Assembly: GCA_030147755.1 (NCBI GenBank)
Contig: JASBUW010000100.1
Location: 1-32,394 of the forward strand
Reading direction: 5' to 3'
Source of the DNA: Parachlamydiaceae bacterium
Lineage (GTDB): Bacteria > Chlamydiota > Chlamydiia > Chlamydiales > Parachlamydiaceae
DNA length: 32,394 bases
Of the stretch, positions 6,532 through 15,062 are shown in pieces. The notes under the pieces are model-generated. The model was not told where the DNA came from and made no database searches. It saw only the letters and a list, made by a program, of their open reading frames with translations. Every line of letters starts with the position of its first letter. Positions within the stretch are counted from its first letter, which is position 1. Position numbers and translations under genes: made by a program.

Positions 6532-8259
6532 ATGAATCAAAACAGTTCTCTTGATACTTCTTTACAGTCCCAAATGCCTTTTGCCAATGGGATGAATAAC
6601 AGTCAAAAAGATTTTTTAAAGGATTGGCAAAGTCAAAACTGGGAAGCGATTAAGTGTTATACCTTTGAAGATTGCTTACATTCCAGTCAGAAATGCTCTT
6701 CATTATTGCATCAAAAAGAGTTTTCTTGTTTTCTCGATTCGCTAACCTCTTATTTTGTCCCTTTGGAAGCAAAGGCTAAAATTGCTTGGATTTTGCGCAA
6801 AATGTGCGTTCAAGAATTTAACAAAGCTTCTTTAGCACCTCATTTGGGTGAAATTTTTGCAGGATGGTTTCAAACAACAAAAGAACTATTGAAAGGCATA
6901 CCTCTTGTTTATGCAGAATGCTATCTCATAGAAGAAATCTTAAAAGATAATCCACAAAGTTCACATCACGACATGCCTTATGCGGACAATCCCCAGACTA
7001 AGCTCGTAGAAAGGATTGTCAAGAAAATGATTGAATCTTCTTGGACACTAAGTCAAGAATCGAGTCAACAATTTCCCGTTTTTATTCGTCGTCTCTTTGA
7101 AAAACAAGCTTTTTTAACAGCGTTTACAAAAGCTCAAGAAGAATTAAAGGAAACGCTCCACACAAAATTAGAAAAAGCAAAGCGTAAATACAAGGAAGCA
7201 GAACGAGAACAAAAGGAAGGTTTTACAAAACTAGGTACCCAAGCAATCCCTTCAGATTTGATAGGGCAATGTGTGAAATTTCAGTATGAAAGCCATAAAG
7301 TCTCGTATCTTTCTGAGCTCTTAAAGCTAGATGGCTCTACTTTATATACAAATAGTGCTTCAGTTTCAGTTCAACCCTCTTCGTCATCAAATCCTAATTT
7401 GGACGAAATGTTAGATTATCTCGGGATGATCATTGAACAAAATATGAAAGATTTTCAAAGACTACTAGGAAAAAGACAAGTAGAAAGAGAAAATTCAACA
7501 ACAACTAGACTTACCTCTATAGTTCCTCTGGAGCCACCCCCCAAAAAAGCGAAACCTAATGAAGCATCTCAAATAAATAACCTAAAGGCTCAGCAAGATC
7601 GCTTGTTACAAGCCATTCACCTGGATGCAAATAACAGCCTTGCTTACAGTAAACTTGCAGTAACTCTTCTAGGAAAAACCGTGACTTTGTTTAATGGCAC
7701 TGAAATGACTGAGGAAGCTCTTTACTTAAAAGCTATTCAAATAAATCCCAATAACAGCCACGCTTACAGTAATCTTGCAGTAACTCTTCCTTTAGGAGGA
7801 AGCGCGACTTTGCTTAATGGGACTAAGATGACTCAACAAGATCTCTTATTAAAAGCCATTCAATTGAATCCTGACGACGGTCGCGCTTATCGTAATCTTG
7901 CGATAATCCTTCCTTTAAAAGGAAAGGCAACTTTACTTGATGGCACTGAGATGACTCAGCAAGCGCTTTATTTAAAAGCGATTGACTTGGATCCAAATGA
8001 CAGTTTCGTTTACTCTTATCTTGCAAGAACTCTTTCTTTTAAAGGAAGTGTAATTTTACTTAATGGAACTAAGATGACTCAGCAAGATCTCTTGTTACAA
8101 GCCATTCAGTTGGATGAAAATAACAGTCAAGCTTACCATGATCTTGCATCAATTCTTTCTAAAGGAGAAAGCGTGACCTTGCTTAATGGCGTTAACATGA
8201 CGAAAAATTCTCTTGCCGCAAGAGTTAAAAAGATCCAACGAGACCAGAAAAGCACGTAA
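6532..8259 (+). CDS. Unknown protein with five 41-residue TPR-like repeats
   Basis: 575 residues in two parts. Residues 1-345 show no family I recognise; they look helical, with a charged coiled-coil-like stretch near 200-230 (EELKETLHTKLEKAKRKYKE) and a low-complexity Ser-rich patch near 275-290. Residues from about 355 hold five tandem units of 40-41 residues. Their consensus is LLxKAIQLxPNNSxAYxxLA, then a Gly/Lys turn and LLNGTxMTQQ; unit starts are 7612, 7732, 7855, 7978 and 8101. Each unit resembles a TPR helix pair with a seven-residue insertion between pairs, suggesting a protein-binding surface. A host-interaction role is possible but not shown. The stop codon ends one base before the RAYT element's left repeats. 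Confidence 0.75.
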   Translation: MNQNSSLDTSLQSQMPFANGMNNSQKDFLKDWQSQNWEAIKCYTFEDCLHSSQKCSSLLHQKEFSCFLDSLTSYFVPLEAKAKIAWILRKMCVQEFNKASLAPHLGEIFAGWFQTTKELLKGIPLVYAECYLIEEILKDNPQSSHHDMPYADNPQTKLVERIVKKMIESSWTLSQESSQQFPVFIRRLFEKQAFLTAFTKAQEELKETLHTKLEKAKRKYKEAEREQKEGFTKLGTQAIPSDLIGQCVKFQYESHKVSYLSELLKLDGSTLYTNSASVSVQPSSSSNPNLDEMLDYLGMIIEQNMKDFQRLLGKRQVERENSTTTRLTSIVPLEPPPKKAKPNEASQINNLKAQQDRLLQAIHLDANNSLAYSKLAVTLLGKTVTLFNGTEMTEEALYLKAIQINPNNSHAYSNLAVTLPLGGSATLLNGTKMTQQDLLLKAIQLNPDDGRAYRNLAIILPLKGKATLLDGTEMTQQALYLKAIDLDPNDSFVYSYLARTLSFKGSVILLNGTKMTQQDLLLQAIQLDENNSQAYHDLASILSKGESVTLLNGVNMTKNSLAARVKKIQRDQKST

Positions 8260-8260
8260 A

Positions 8261-8400
8261 GGATTGGGACCGGTTCTGCATAACTGCATAACTCTGTGGG
8301 ATTGGGACCGGGGATTGGGACCGGGGATTGGGACCGGTTCTGCATAACTGCATAACTCTGTGGGATTGGGACCGGTTCTGCATAACTGCATAACTCTGCA
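8261..8400. repeat. Left iterated end of the RAYT element
   Basis: Three copies of a roughly 38-base unit, starting at 8261, 8325 and 8363, each made of GGGATTGGGACCG followed by GGTTCTGCATAACTGC and ATAACTCTG. Between the first and second unit the 13-base head GGGATTGGGACCG is itself repeated, with three head-to-tail copies at 8298-8336. Each unit contains the internal duplication CTGCATAA/CTGCATAA. The 22 bases at 8374-8395 are the exact inverse of 9397-9418 at the other end. Confidence 0.9.
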
Positions 8401-8412
8401 CTGCTATATCTT

Positions 8413-9354
8413 TTATGATTTTTCTTTTCCTGATAAAGCTATTTTAAGAAATTTTTCAGCTTTTTCTAACAGATCGTTGGATTGTTTTGCTCGTTTAACC
8501 AAGCGGCATAGAGTACTTGAATCACGATTCAAATATCGTGCTAGCTCTTGTAAATATAATCCAGGTATTTTCTGCACAGCAAAGGCTAATATAGATCGAA
8601 TATCTACTAATCTTTTCTCTCTGCTATCTGAAGAGACTTCATGAGTTTTAAAATGAAACTCGGTTTGAGCAGCTGCAATCAAATCTTCAAATTGAATTTC
8701 ATTACTAGCTAATGACCTCTTAAATTCACTGACTTCTTTAGCAAATTCCTCACTACCAAGAATGCCAATCTGAGTTGATTCACGTACGATACTTACATCA
8801 AGTTCTGCATCAATTATTTTTGATGTATGTTTAACAATCGCCTGACGAGCTTCAAGATCTGTTGTACCAAATTTCTTTAAAATACGTGTTTGAGTAAGCC
8901 AAGTAATCTCATCCAACGCTAAATAAGAACAATAACTACTCCAATAATAATGTTCAGGGCTTATTATCAAATTGGCGCGAACGGGGTTAAGATGGATGTA
9001 GCGAACCAAACGAATAAGATAATCACTATCTTCAATTAAAATAGATCTAAACCTATCCTGGAATATATGTCCCCGCAGTTTATGGCGGCGATTAAAATAT
9101 TGAGCATATCTTCCAGCAAAAGCATGAACACTGACAGAAAGTGGAGTTATAGTCGGCTCTAAAATGAAATGTACGTGATTGCTCATAAAACAAAATGCGT
9201 GAACAATCAATTGATGTTCTTCAACGACTTTTTGCAAAACCAAACAAAATCGTATTCTGTCCTTATCATCAAAAAAGATAGATCTCCCTGCGTTACCTCG
9301 AAGTATAACGTGGTGACACGAATAAAATTTTGTATAACGTTTTCGTCTGGGCAT
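8413..9354 (-). CDS. RAYT-type Y1 (HUH) transposase with DnaA-like C-terminal helix-turn-helix
   Basis: 313-residue single-strand DNA transposase of the REP-associated type. The N-terminal domain (about 1-150) has RGNAGRSIFFDDKDR, the HUH motif in SNHVHFIL (about 57-64), a Tyr-bearing helix FAGRYAQYFNRRH (about 84-96; candidate nucleophile), GHIFQDRF, and the RYIHLNPVRANL and WSSY segments. The C-terminal part (about 240-300) resembles the DnaA DNA-binding domain: ILAFAVQKIPGLYLQELAR, then YLNRDSSTLCRLVKR. The gene looks intact. No ribosome binding site precedes the ATG; instead a perfect hairpin ends two bases before it. The flanking inverted repeats are its likely substrate. Confidence 0.9.
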   Translation of the reverse strand: MPRRKRYTKFYSCHHVILRGNAGRSIFFDDKDRIRFCLVLQKVVEEHQLIVHAFCFMSNHVHFILEPTITPLSVSVHAFAGRYAQYFNRRHKLRGHIFQDRFRSILIEDSDYLIRLVRYIHLNPVRANLIISPEHYYWSSYCSYLALDEITWLTQTRILKKFGTTDLEARQAIVKHTSKIIDAELDVSIVRESTQIGILGSEEFAKEVSEFKRSLASNEIQFEDLIAAAQTEFHFKTHEVSSDSREKRLVDIRSILAFAVQKIPGLYLQELARYLNRDSSTLCRLVKRAKQSNDLLEKAEKFLKIALSGKEKS

Positions 9355-9355
9355 A

Positions 9356-9373
9356 ATGCTAGAATACTAGCAT
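9356..9373 (-). promoter_or_regulatory. Hairpin just before the transposase start codon
   Basis: ATGCTAG (9356-9362) pairs perfectly with CTAGCAT (9367-9373) around a four-base loop. It lies one base upstream of the ATG at 9354 and occupies the place of a ribosome binding site. Such a stem could keep transposase translation low. Confidence 0.5.
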
Positions 9374-9383
9374 ATAATAAAAT

Positions 9384-9477
9384 ATTTGAAAAGGAAAGTT
9401 ATGCAGTTATGCAGAACCGTCCCCAAAGTTATTTGAAAAGGAAAGTTATGCAGTTATGCAGAACCGTCCCCAAAGTT
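9384..9477. repeat. Right iterated end of the RAYT element
   Basis: Two perfect 47-base tandem copies, 9384-9430 and 9431-9477. Each contains GTTATGCAGTTATGCAGAAC followed by CGTCCCCAAAGTT, the inverse of the left-end core. The tails differ from the left end: CGTCCCC here against the inverse of GGGACCG there. Confidence 0.93.
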
Positions 9478-10387
9478 AGCTTTGTGCTAATGTCCCAAAG
9501 TCAATCAATTTGGCCGTTGGTCTGCCATTGATAGTAGTTACCATCACATTTTCACGATCATTCTCACGCTCAGAAGTCACCCTCGCAGCTCGTATAAATT
9601 GCGTTGCACTACCAATTTCTTGGTTAATCTTTATCTGATCTTGAGGTGATAAAGACTCCCATACTTCTATCAGTTTTTTTCCTTCTATATATTCCATTAA
9701 AATCCAAGTTTTTCCCCATTCTTGATAGGAATCATAAAAGGTGACGATATTAGGATGTCCTCCTCGGCTTTGAATGAGTGACAACATTTTGTCTTCTTGA
9801 TCATTTTTACATAGCAAGAGTTTAATCGCTACTTGTTGTCCATCACTTACCTTTTCTGCTAAAAATACTACTCCAAAAGCGCCTTCCCCTAAAGGTCTTA
9901 AATACTTATATTTTTCTTCACCAAAAATCGGTAAATCACCTACAGGTGATTTGATCCATTTGTAAGGGTTTTCCAAAAAATCTTGCGGAATACTCTTAAT
10001 ATTAAGCAATTTAAGAATGTTAGTGTTAGCACCAGCTAATTGGATGCATTCTTTATCAGCTTGCGCTCCATTTGAGAGTAACATTTGAACGATTTTTTCA
10101 GATCCTCTCATGACGGCCAATTGAAGAGGCGTATTAAAACCATTGTGTAAATTGACGTCCGCTCCCTCTCGAATGAGCAACTTAACGATTTTACGATGTC
10201 TTTTTTCTCTGCCCCAGTTATTACAATGATGTATCGCTTGATGAAGAGGACTTGTCCATATTAGTCGTTCTTCATAAAACCGACCGGTATTGAGAGCAGT
10301 AGGTTTGACGTTATTTTCAAGTAATCGCTGTACTTCTTCTAATCGCCCATAAGTACAAGCTTGGTATAATTGATCAAACGGAGACAT
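9476..10387 (-). CDS. Ankyrin-repeat protein kinase-like protein, truncated after DFG
   Basis: 303 residues. Ankyrin repeats fill about 1-130 (LYQACTYGRLEEVQRLLENN, TSPLHQAIHHC, HRKIVKLLIREGADVNLHNG, NTPLQLAVMRGSEKIVQMLL). A kinase N-lobe follows: glycine loop GEGAFGVVF at about 165, lysine in VAIKLLL at about 190, then LMEYIEGKKLIEV. The catalytic loop, normally HRDxKPEN, reads ERENDREN (about 271-278), so the catalytic Asp and its His are lost. LIDFGTLAQS follows and the protein ends there, lacking the activation loop and most of the C-lobe. The stop codon lies exactly where the RAYT element's right repeat begins. Probably a decayed or pseudokinase effector-like protein. Confidence 0.8.
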   Translation of the reverse strand: MSPFDQLYQACTYGRLEEVQRLLENNVKPTALNTGRFYEERLIWTSPLHQAIHHCNNWGREKRHRKIVKLLIREGADVNLHNGFNTPLQLAVMRGSEKIVQMLLSNGAQADKECIQLAGANTNILKLLNIKSIPQDFLENPYKWIKSPVGDLPIFGEEKYKYLRPLGEGAFGVVFLAEKVSDGQQVAIKLLLCKNDQEDKMLSLIQSRGGHPNIVTFYDSYQEWGKTWILMEYIEGKKLIEVWESLSPQDQIKINQEIGSATQFIRAARVTSERENDRENVMVTTINGRPTAKLIDFGTLAQS

Positions 10388-10532
10388 ATACTTCCTTTTG
10401 TTGTTAAATAGAAATCTATATATTTATACCACAAAATATATTTAACAAACAGTTATTTTGAATTAAAAAAAACAAAATTAACAAAAAATTATTAATTAAT
10501 AATTAAAAAACAAAAACAATGCATATTATATA

Positions 10533-10561
10533 TTGATTTTTATTTTTAAAAATGTTATAAT
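10533..10561 (+). promoter_or_regulatory. Sigma-70-type promoter for the 248-residue gene
   Basis: TTGATT at 10533-10538 and TATAAT at 10556-10561 are separated by 17 bases, an ideal arrangement. Transcription would start near 10568, leaving a leader of about 28 bases before the ATG at 10596. Confidence 0.6.
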
Positions 10562-10595
10562 ATTTAATTACCTTAATCTTAAATAAGAGACATCA

Positions 10596-11342
10596 ATGTT
10601 CGATATTCCCGAAAGCTACTCTGCTTCGATATACAAAAATTACGTATACGGTAAAATCATTGAAAAAGATGATTCTGAACAAAAGCACTTATTTGCTTAT
10701 AATTATAGAACAAAAGAATTTAAACCTATTTTAAAAGCAGATATTACTTGCTGGAATATTCTTCGGTCTTTTCTTTGGATAGGTCCTCTAGCTCATATCA
10801 CTTATGATCTTGAAAAAGTTTGTGAAAAGTTAAATACCGTCGATTTTAGTGAATCATCTGAGCACACTAAAAATCAAGTCTACTTGTTGGCAATTCGTTT
10901 ACTAGGCAAAAGCGTCAGAAAAGGGAATGAAAAGCCAAATGATAAAGTTTTAGAAAAAACCCTTGTATGTGCTCGTGAATTATTAGAAAAAGTTTCTATA
11001 TCCCATGAACCTAAAGCAGGAGATGATTCCGGAATTAAATTAACTGCTAACAAAACATTTTATTTTAGGCCCGGATATACAACAACTGGAGACATTAAAT
11101 TACAATATGTGGCCAATCTATTTTTTGATAGAAAACCGACAGAAGGTGAATTTAATGAAGACAATAATCCTTTTGGAACCGGTACGGATTATATTGGGTC
11201 AATTTGTTTTTATCAAAATTCTATTCCTGGTGGCAAAAAATATAAAGATCCCAGAAATTTTATCGTTGATACTTCCAAACCCATTGATCGCGCAGCTAGA
11301 GCCATGCCACAGGCACTCTACTTTGAAGCAATTTCCCACTAA
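10596..11342 (+). CDS. Unknown protein of 248 residues
   Basis: I recognise no family. The protein begins MFDIPESYSASIYKNYVYGK and has no signal peptide or membrane segment; one mildly hydrophobic stretch (ILRSFLWIGPLAHITYDLEKV, about 50-70) may be a buried helix. The C-terminal half is rich in Gly, Asn and aromatic residues (FYFRPGYTTTGDIKLQ, NPFGTGTDYIGSICFYQN), suggesting a beta-rich fold. It has a good promoter (10533-10561) and is closed by a strong bidirectional hairpin, so it appears to be a complete single-gene unit. Given the accessory surroundings it may be lineage-specific. Confidence 0.7.
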   Translation: MFDIPESYSASIYKNYVYGKIIEKDDSEQKHLFAYNYRTKEFKPILKADITCWNILRSFLWIGPLAHITYDLEKVCEKLNTVDFSESSEHTKNQVYLLAIRLLGKSVRKGNEKPNDKVLEKTLVCARELLEKVSISHEPKAGDDSGIKLTANKTFYFRPGYTTTGDIKLQYVANLFFDRKPTEGEFNEDNNPFGTGTDYIGSICFYQNSIPGGKKYKDPRNFIVDTSKPIDRAARAMPQALYFEAISH

Positions 11343-11350
11343 TTTATACA

Positions 11351-11381
11351 AGAGAACTCAAATACCGATTTTGAGTTCTCT
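11351..11381. terminator. Bidirectional terminator hairpin
   Basis: AGAGAACTCAAA (11351-11362) pairs perfectly with TTTGAGTTCTCT (11370-11381) around a seven-base loop. It sits between two convergent genes (stops at 11342 and 11398), with T-rich sequence following on the plus strand. The 13 bases 11351-11363 recur in another hairpin at 20855-20877. Confidence 0.75.
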
Positions 11382-11397
11382 TTAGGTATACAATAAC

Positions 11398-12279
11398 TTA
11401 ACTTCTAACCCCCTGTTTTTTAACTTTACCCTTCGTTTTCGAAGCAATAGAAGCTGTTTTACGCAATTTTGCTAAAGGCTTGGTTTGCTCGTTTGTCTTT
11501 TTTTTGCGACTAATTTTCGTTTTCTTTTCCAAACTTTCTATTTTGGGTGCTGCTGCTTTACCTGTATCCAATTCAATACCAAATAGAGCGGATAATTCAT
11601 CATCTGCCAATAATGGGTCCTCTTGACTTTGTACAAGCGTCTGATTTTGACTTGCATGGGCAATGAGATCCACATGGTCCACATGCCGTAATTCAAATAA
11701 GTGTTCCGGTTTTGCATCTAATATAGTCCCTACACCATACAAAACAGCTGCAATATGCTTGCACATGCCAGCATAATCCGGACAGGAACACTTCATGGAA
11801 ATTTCTTTGGGTGCGGGAAAAAGCCCACCTTCTTCTTGCGTCATGATTTCCATCACGGCTTTGGAAAACTTCCCTTGTAAAAGCTCAATCAAGGAATCAA
11901 TTTTGCCTGCACAAGCTTGCACCAAGGTTTTCCACTTTTCTTGTGGCATAGGTTTAATATCAATTTTGATTTGATAAAGAGAAGACCCCATCACCTGCGC
12001 TTTTATTTGACCTTTTGTGATCTGTAAATCAATCACAGAACCATTACGTACATACGTGCGACCGCGTGGTAAACGACTGTCGAAATCGCTATAAGCTTCT
12101 AAATTCTCGCACCACGCTTTTCCCCAAAATGTTTTAGCAATGAGCCGCCCTTCAACATGGACCGGTTGAAGTGTCAGGCCCTTCTTTTTTAATTTTTCAA
12201 TGTGCTTAGCTGTTTTTGCTTTTCTTTCTGCAGCAGAAACATAAACAGGCCATCCATAGTCATCGTTGTAATAACCCAC
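11398..12279 (-). CDS. SWIM zinc-finger protein, partner of the SNF2 helicase
   Basis: 293 residues. The SWIM motif CxC...CxH is seen as CSCPDYAGMCKHIAAVLYGV at about residues 162-181, preceded by a family-typical N-terminal part (FWGKAWCENLEAYSDFDSRLPRGR). The C-terminal 70 residues are Lys/Thr-rich and low complexity, fitting a nucleic-acid-binding tail. The start is GTG (12279-12277), supported by AGGAG eight bases upstream. The gene begins 14 bases after the stop of the SNF2 helicase on the same strand. SWIM proteins next to SNF2 helicases are a recurrent bacterial pair, probably acting together on DNA or protein-DNA complexes; the exact task is not known. Confidence 0.9.
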   Translation of the reverse strand: MGYYNDDYGWPVYVSAAERKAKTAKHIEKLKKKGLTLQPVHVEGRLIAKTFWGKAWCENLEAYSDFDSRLPRGRTYVRNGSVIDLQITKGQIKAQVMGSSLYQIKIDIKPMPQEKWKTLVQACAGKIDSLIELLQGKFSKAVMEIMTQEEGGLFPAPKEISMKCSCPDYAGMCKHIAAVLYGVGTILDAKPEHLFELRHVDHVDLIAHASQNQTLVQSQEDPLLADDELSALFGIELDTGKAAAPKIESLEKKTKISRKKKTNEQTKPLAKLRKTASIASKTKGKVKKQGVRS

Positions 12280-12293
12280 ACCTCATTCTCCTG

Positions 12294-15062
12294 TTAAAAT
12301 TCTCCTACAGCTTTTTGGATATCAAGCGAAATTAAATCCAGCAACTGTTCGTTTGTTAAATTAGTGAGGACTAATTCTTCACCGCCTTCTAACATATCTT
12401 TAGAGAGATTTTTTTTAGAAGTGATGAGTTCATCAATTTTTTCTTCAATCGTGCCGCGGCAAATAAATTTATGCACCAATACCGGATGTTTTTGTCCGAT
12501 GCGATACGCGCGATCCGTTGCCTGATTTTCTACAGCCGGATTCCACCAACGATCAAAGTGAATCACATGAGAAGCTTTAGTCAAATTCAGCCCTGTTCCC
12601 CCTGCTTTGAGGGATAAAATGAAAAAAGGCGGTCCCTGTTCTTGCTGAAAATGCGCCACGAGTTCCGTGCGTTTTTTGATGGCTGTTCCCCCATCTAATG
12701 TGAGTCCTTCTCGTCCAAAAATCCTTGTTAAAAAGTTCGCAAGAGCCGGTATAATCTCTTTAAACTGCGTAAACACCAAAACCTTTTCTCGCTTGGCAGC
12801 AATTTCTTCACAAATTTCTTGCAAGCGCAAAAACTTCCCGCTCGCTTCTGAATGATAGTCCCCATAGCCTAGCCATTGCGCCGGATGATTACAAATTTGT
12901 TTAAAACGCATTAAGTAAGATAATACTAGCCCTTGACGTTTGATTCCTTCTACCTCTGCTTTTAGTCGCTCTGTCAGCTCATGAATCGCTTGTTGATACA
13001 GATGAATTTGCTCTTTGCTCAGTGAACAATAGCTTTGCATTTCTGTTTTGTCCGGCAAATCGGAAATAATGTTTTTATCGCTTTTTAAACGCCTTAAAAT
13101 GTAAGGCTGGGTTAATCCACGTAAAGAAGAAACAAAATGGGTATATTCAGTTGAAGCTTGGTCACGACCGATTTTTTTTGTATAGCCGGAAAATACTTTG
13201 CTTGATCCCAATAAACCAGGAGAAGTGAAATCAAACAACGACCATAAATCACTTAATCTGTTTTCTATGGGAGTTCCCGTTAAAGTAAAGCGCACTCGAC
13301 TTTTCAACTCTTTTACAGCGCGTGTTTGCTTACTACCCGGATTTTTAATCATCTGTGCTTCATCTAAAATCAAAAGTTCCCACATCATTTCTTTCAACCA
13401 AGGCAGTCGGTAAACATTGCCATAGGTCGTGATGACCAGATCGATGCCTTCTAATCGTTCTGCATTGATTTGTGTGAGAGTCTCCACACTATTTGCTGAG
13501 CTATGTGCAATCAAAACGTTTAGAGTCGGAGCAAAGCGTCTTGCTTCAGCTAACCAATTTCCCACTAAAGAAGCAGGAACCACTAATAAATGCGGCCTTT
13601 GCTCTTTAGAAGGTGTCAAATATTTAATTAGCAACAACAAGGAAAGGATTTGAATCGTCTTCCCCAATCCCATATCATCGGCAAGACATCCGCCCAACTT
13701 TAGTTGCCACAATAGCCATAACCATTGCACACCGGCTAATTGATAAGGACGCAAAGTCGCTTGTAAATATTGCTTTAACGTCTTTTCTATGGATTTTTCG
13801 ACTGTTTGCGAAGGATTCCGTAATTGCTCCAAAGTCGATTTCAACCAATCCCCTGCCACCACAGTCGACCATTCGGTCGTTGCTTCTACCTTTAAAGCCT
13901 CATCATCTGTTAAGAGACTGGAACCCCCTCCTGCTAACAAACGTAACCCTTCTGCCATAGATAAACCTTCTCGTGCGGCATGTTGAAGCTTTTTCCAATG
14001 CGCCAACACTGTTTCCAATTTGGCACGATCCACTTCCACCCATGTTCCTTTCACTTGCACGAGTGGATCAGAAGAATTGAGTAACGCTTGCCATTCTTCT
14101 TTTGTTAAAGGTTCAGCGTCATTTAAAGCCAATTGCATGTCAAAATCTAACAAAGTATCAAGTCCCATTGCCTTGCCTTGGCTCTCCCCTAATTTGACCA
14201 TGACTTTGGGACGAGGCGGCTTTTGAGCATTCCACCAATTAGGAACTCGCACCATTACACCACTGGCTTCCATCAAAGGAATCGCCTGCAAGAAGCGATG
14301 TGCATCACGAGCCGACCACACTTGTGCTTGAAAAATAGCACCCGTATCTACTAAATTTTTGATAAAAGGACTTTGTTCAGCCGCTTTTTGTACCGGCACA
14401 AGTAAAGCTAACAAAGCGGCATGATTGTGTTCTCCCGCATAATCTTGTAAAGCCCGTTTCAGAGGCAGATGCTGCGGTGTTGCTTGCTGAGATAATTGCG
14501 TAGTATAAGTCGCCAAAAAAGCAAAAGGCTTTGTTTCATCTTTTTTATTCTCGGCTAAATGAAAACAGACACGTCCCACCAGATTCCAACGTGGATTATA
14601 GAGCTGAAGATAACGCTGAATATTCAAGTTAGACTGCTTCAATTCTTGTTGCAAACACTCAACCAATCCCTCCCAAATGAGGGAAAGCGTCTCGCTATTG
14701 AGATATTCGCTACCCTTGATAAGTAAAGCTTGTTGAATGATCGCTTGCAAATCGGCCGTAGAAGGAAGAGGAATAGAAGGCAATTCAGCATGTTCACAAG
14801 CTTGCGTGAACTTACACACGTGTGTCACCAATCGGCGGGCAAAGCGTTGCCAAAAAAGAAAACTAACTGGCAGTGAAACTTCAAACTCTTGAATGCCTAA
14901 ATGCAATAATCCCAAAGAAGGACTTTTTAAAAATAACCCTTTTAATTTTTCAAATAGTGCTTGAGGTAGATATTCATCAGATTGCGTACTTTCCTCTAAG
15001 TAAACATGTCCTGTAGAGGATAAAACAAGTTCTACTTGAATACCTGAAACTTCTTCTAGCAT
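12294..15062 (-). CDS. SNF2-family DNA translocase/helicase
   Basis: 922-residue ATPase of the Swi2/Snf2 superfamily. The N-terminal half (to about 430) is the poorly conserved bacterial SNF2-associated region. The ATPase core follows: motif I LADDMGLGKTIQILSLL near 465, motif II LILDEAQMIKNPGSK near 573, motif III FTLTGTPIENRLSDLWSLFD, and in the second lobe VLVFTQF, LSLKAGGTGLNLTKA and motif VI ATDRAYRIGQ near 850. All key residues are present, so it should be active. Family members remodel or displace proteins on DNA rather than unwind it. It forms a two-gene unit with the downstream SWIM protein and is divergent from the gene at 15239 (176 bases of AT-rich DNA between). Confidence 0.95.
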   Translation of the reverse strand: MLEEVSGIQVELVLSSTGHVYLEESTQSDEYLPQALFEKLKGLFLKSPSLGLLHLGIQEFEVSLPVSFLFWQRFARRLVTHVCKFTQACEHAELPSIPLPSTADLQAIIQQALLIKGSEYLNSETLSLIWEGLVECLQQELKQSNLNIQRYLQLYNPRWNLVGRVCFHLAENKKDETKPFAFLATYTTQLSQQATPQHLPLKRALQDYAGEHNHAALLALLVPVQKAAEQSPFIKNLVDTGAIFQAQVWSARDAHRFLQAIPLMEASGVMVRVPNWWNAQKPPRPKVMVKLGESQGKAMGLDTLLDFDMQLALNDAEPLTKEEWQALLNSSDPLVQVKGTWVEVDRAKLETVLAHWKKLQHAAREGLSMAEGLRLLAGGGSSLLTDDEALKVEATTEWSTVVAGDWLKSTLEQLRNPSQTVEKSIEKTLKQYLQATLRPYQLAGVQWLWLLWQLKLGGCLADDMGLGKTIQILSLLLLIKYLTPSKEQRPHLLVVPASLVGNWLAEARRFAPTLNVLIAHSSANSVETLTQINAERLEGIDLVITTYGNVYRLPWLKEMMWELLILDEAQMIKNPGSKQTRAVKELKSRVRFTLTGTPIENRLSDLWSLFDFTSPGLLGSSKVFSGYTKKIGRDQASTEYTHFVSSLRGLTQPYILRRLKSDKNIISDLPDKTEMQSYCSLSKEQIHLYQQAIHELTERLKAEVEGIKRQGLVLSYLMRFKQICNHPAQWLGYGDYHSEASGKFLRLQEICEEIAAKREKVLVFTQFKEIIPALANFLTRIFGREGLTLDGGTAIKKRTELVAHFQQEQGPPFFILSLKAGGTGLNLTKASHVIHFDRWWNPAVENQATDRAYRIGQKHPVLVHKFICRGTIEEKIDELITSKKNLSKDMLEGGEELVLTNLTNEQLLDLISLDIQKAVGEF

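Larger units (their letters stand above)
8261..9477. mobile_element. REP-associated transposase (RAYT) element with inverted iterated ends
   Basis: A unit of about 1.2 kb made of a Y1/RAYT transposase gene with short repeats on both sides. The repeats share a 22-base perfect inverted match (8374-8395 against 9397-9418). The left end has three units of 38 bases plus extra 13-base heads; the right end has two perfect units of 47 bases. The left edge lies one base after the stop of the 41-residue-repeat gene. The right edge supplies the stop codon that closes the ankyrin-kinase gene. No clear target-site duplication is visible, in line with single-strand (HUH) transposition, which makes none. 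Confidence 0.8.

Noticed and set aside
7612-8223. Regular DNA repeats of 120-123 bases
   Set aside because: They are in frame inside one gene and encode the 41-residue protein repeats.
8133-8391. Minus-strand frames of 70 and 80 residues with repeated PNPTELCSYAEP
   Set aside because: They are translations of the element's left-end tandem repeats, with no ribosome binding site.
8261-8400. Short regular repeats that could suggest a CRISPR array
   Set aside because: The units are head-to-tail with no unique spacers of constant length, and they match the inverted end beyond the transposase gene.
8250-9490. Target-site duplication around the RAYT element
   Set aside because: The flanking bases on the two sides show no matching direct repeat; HUH transposases are not expected to make one.
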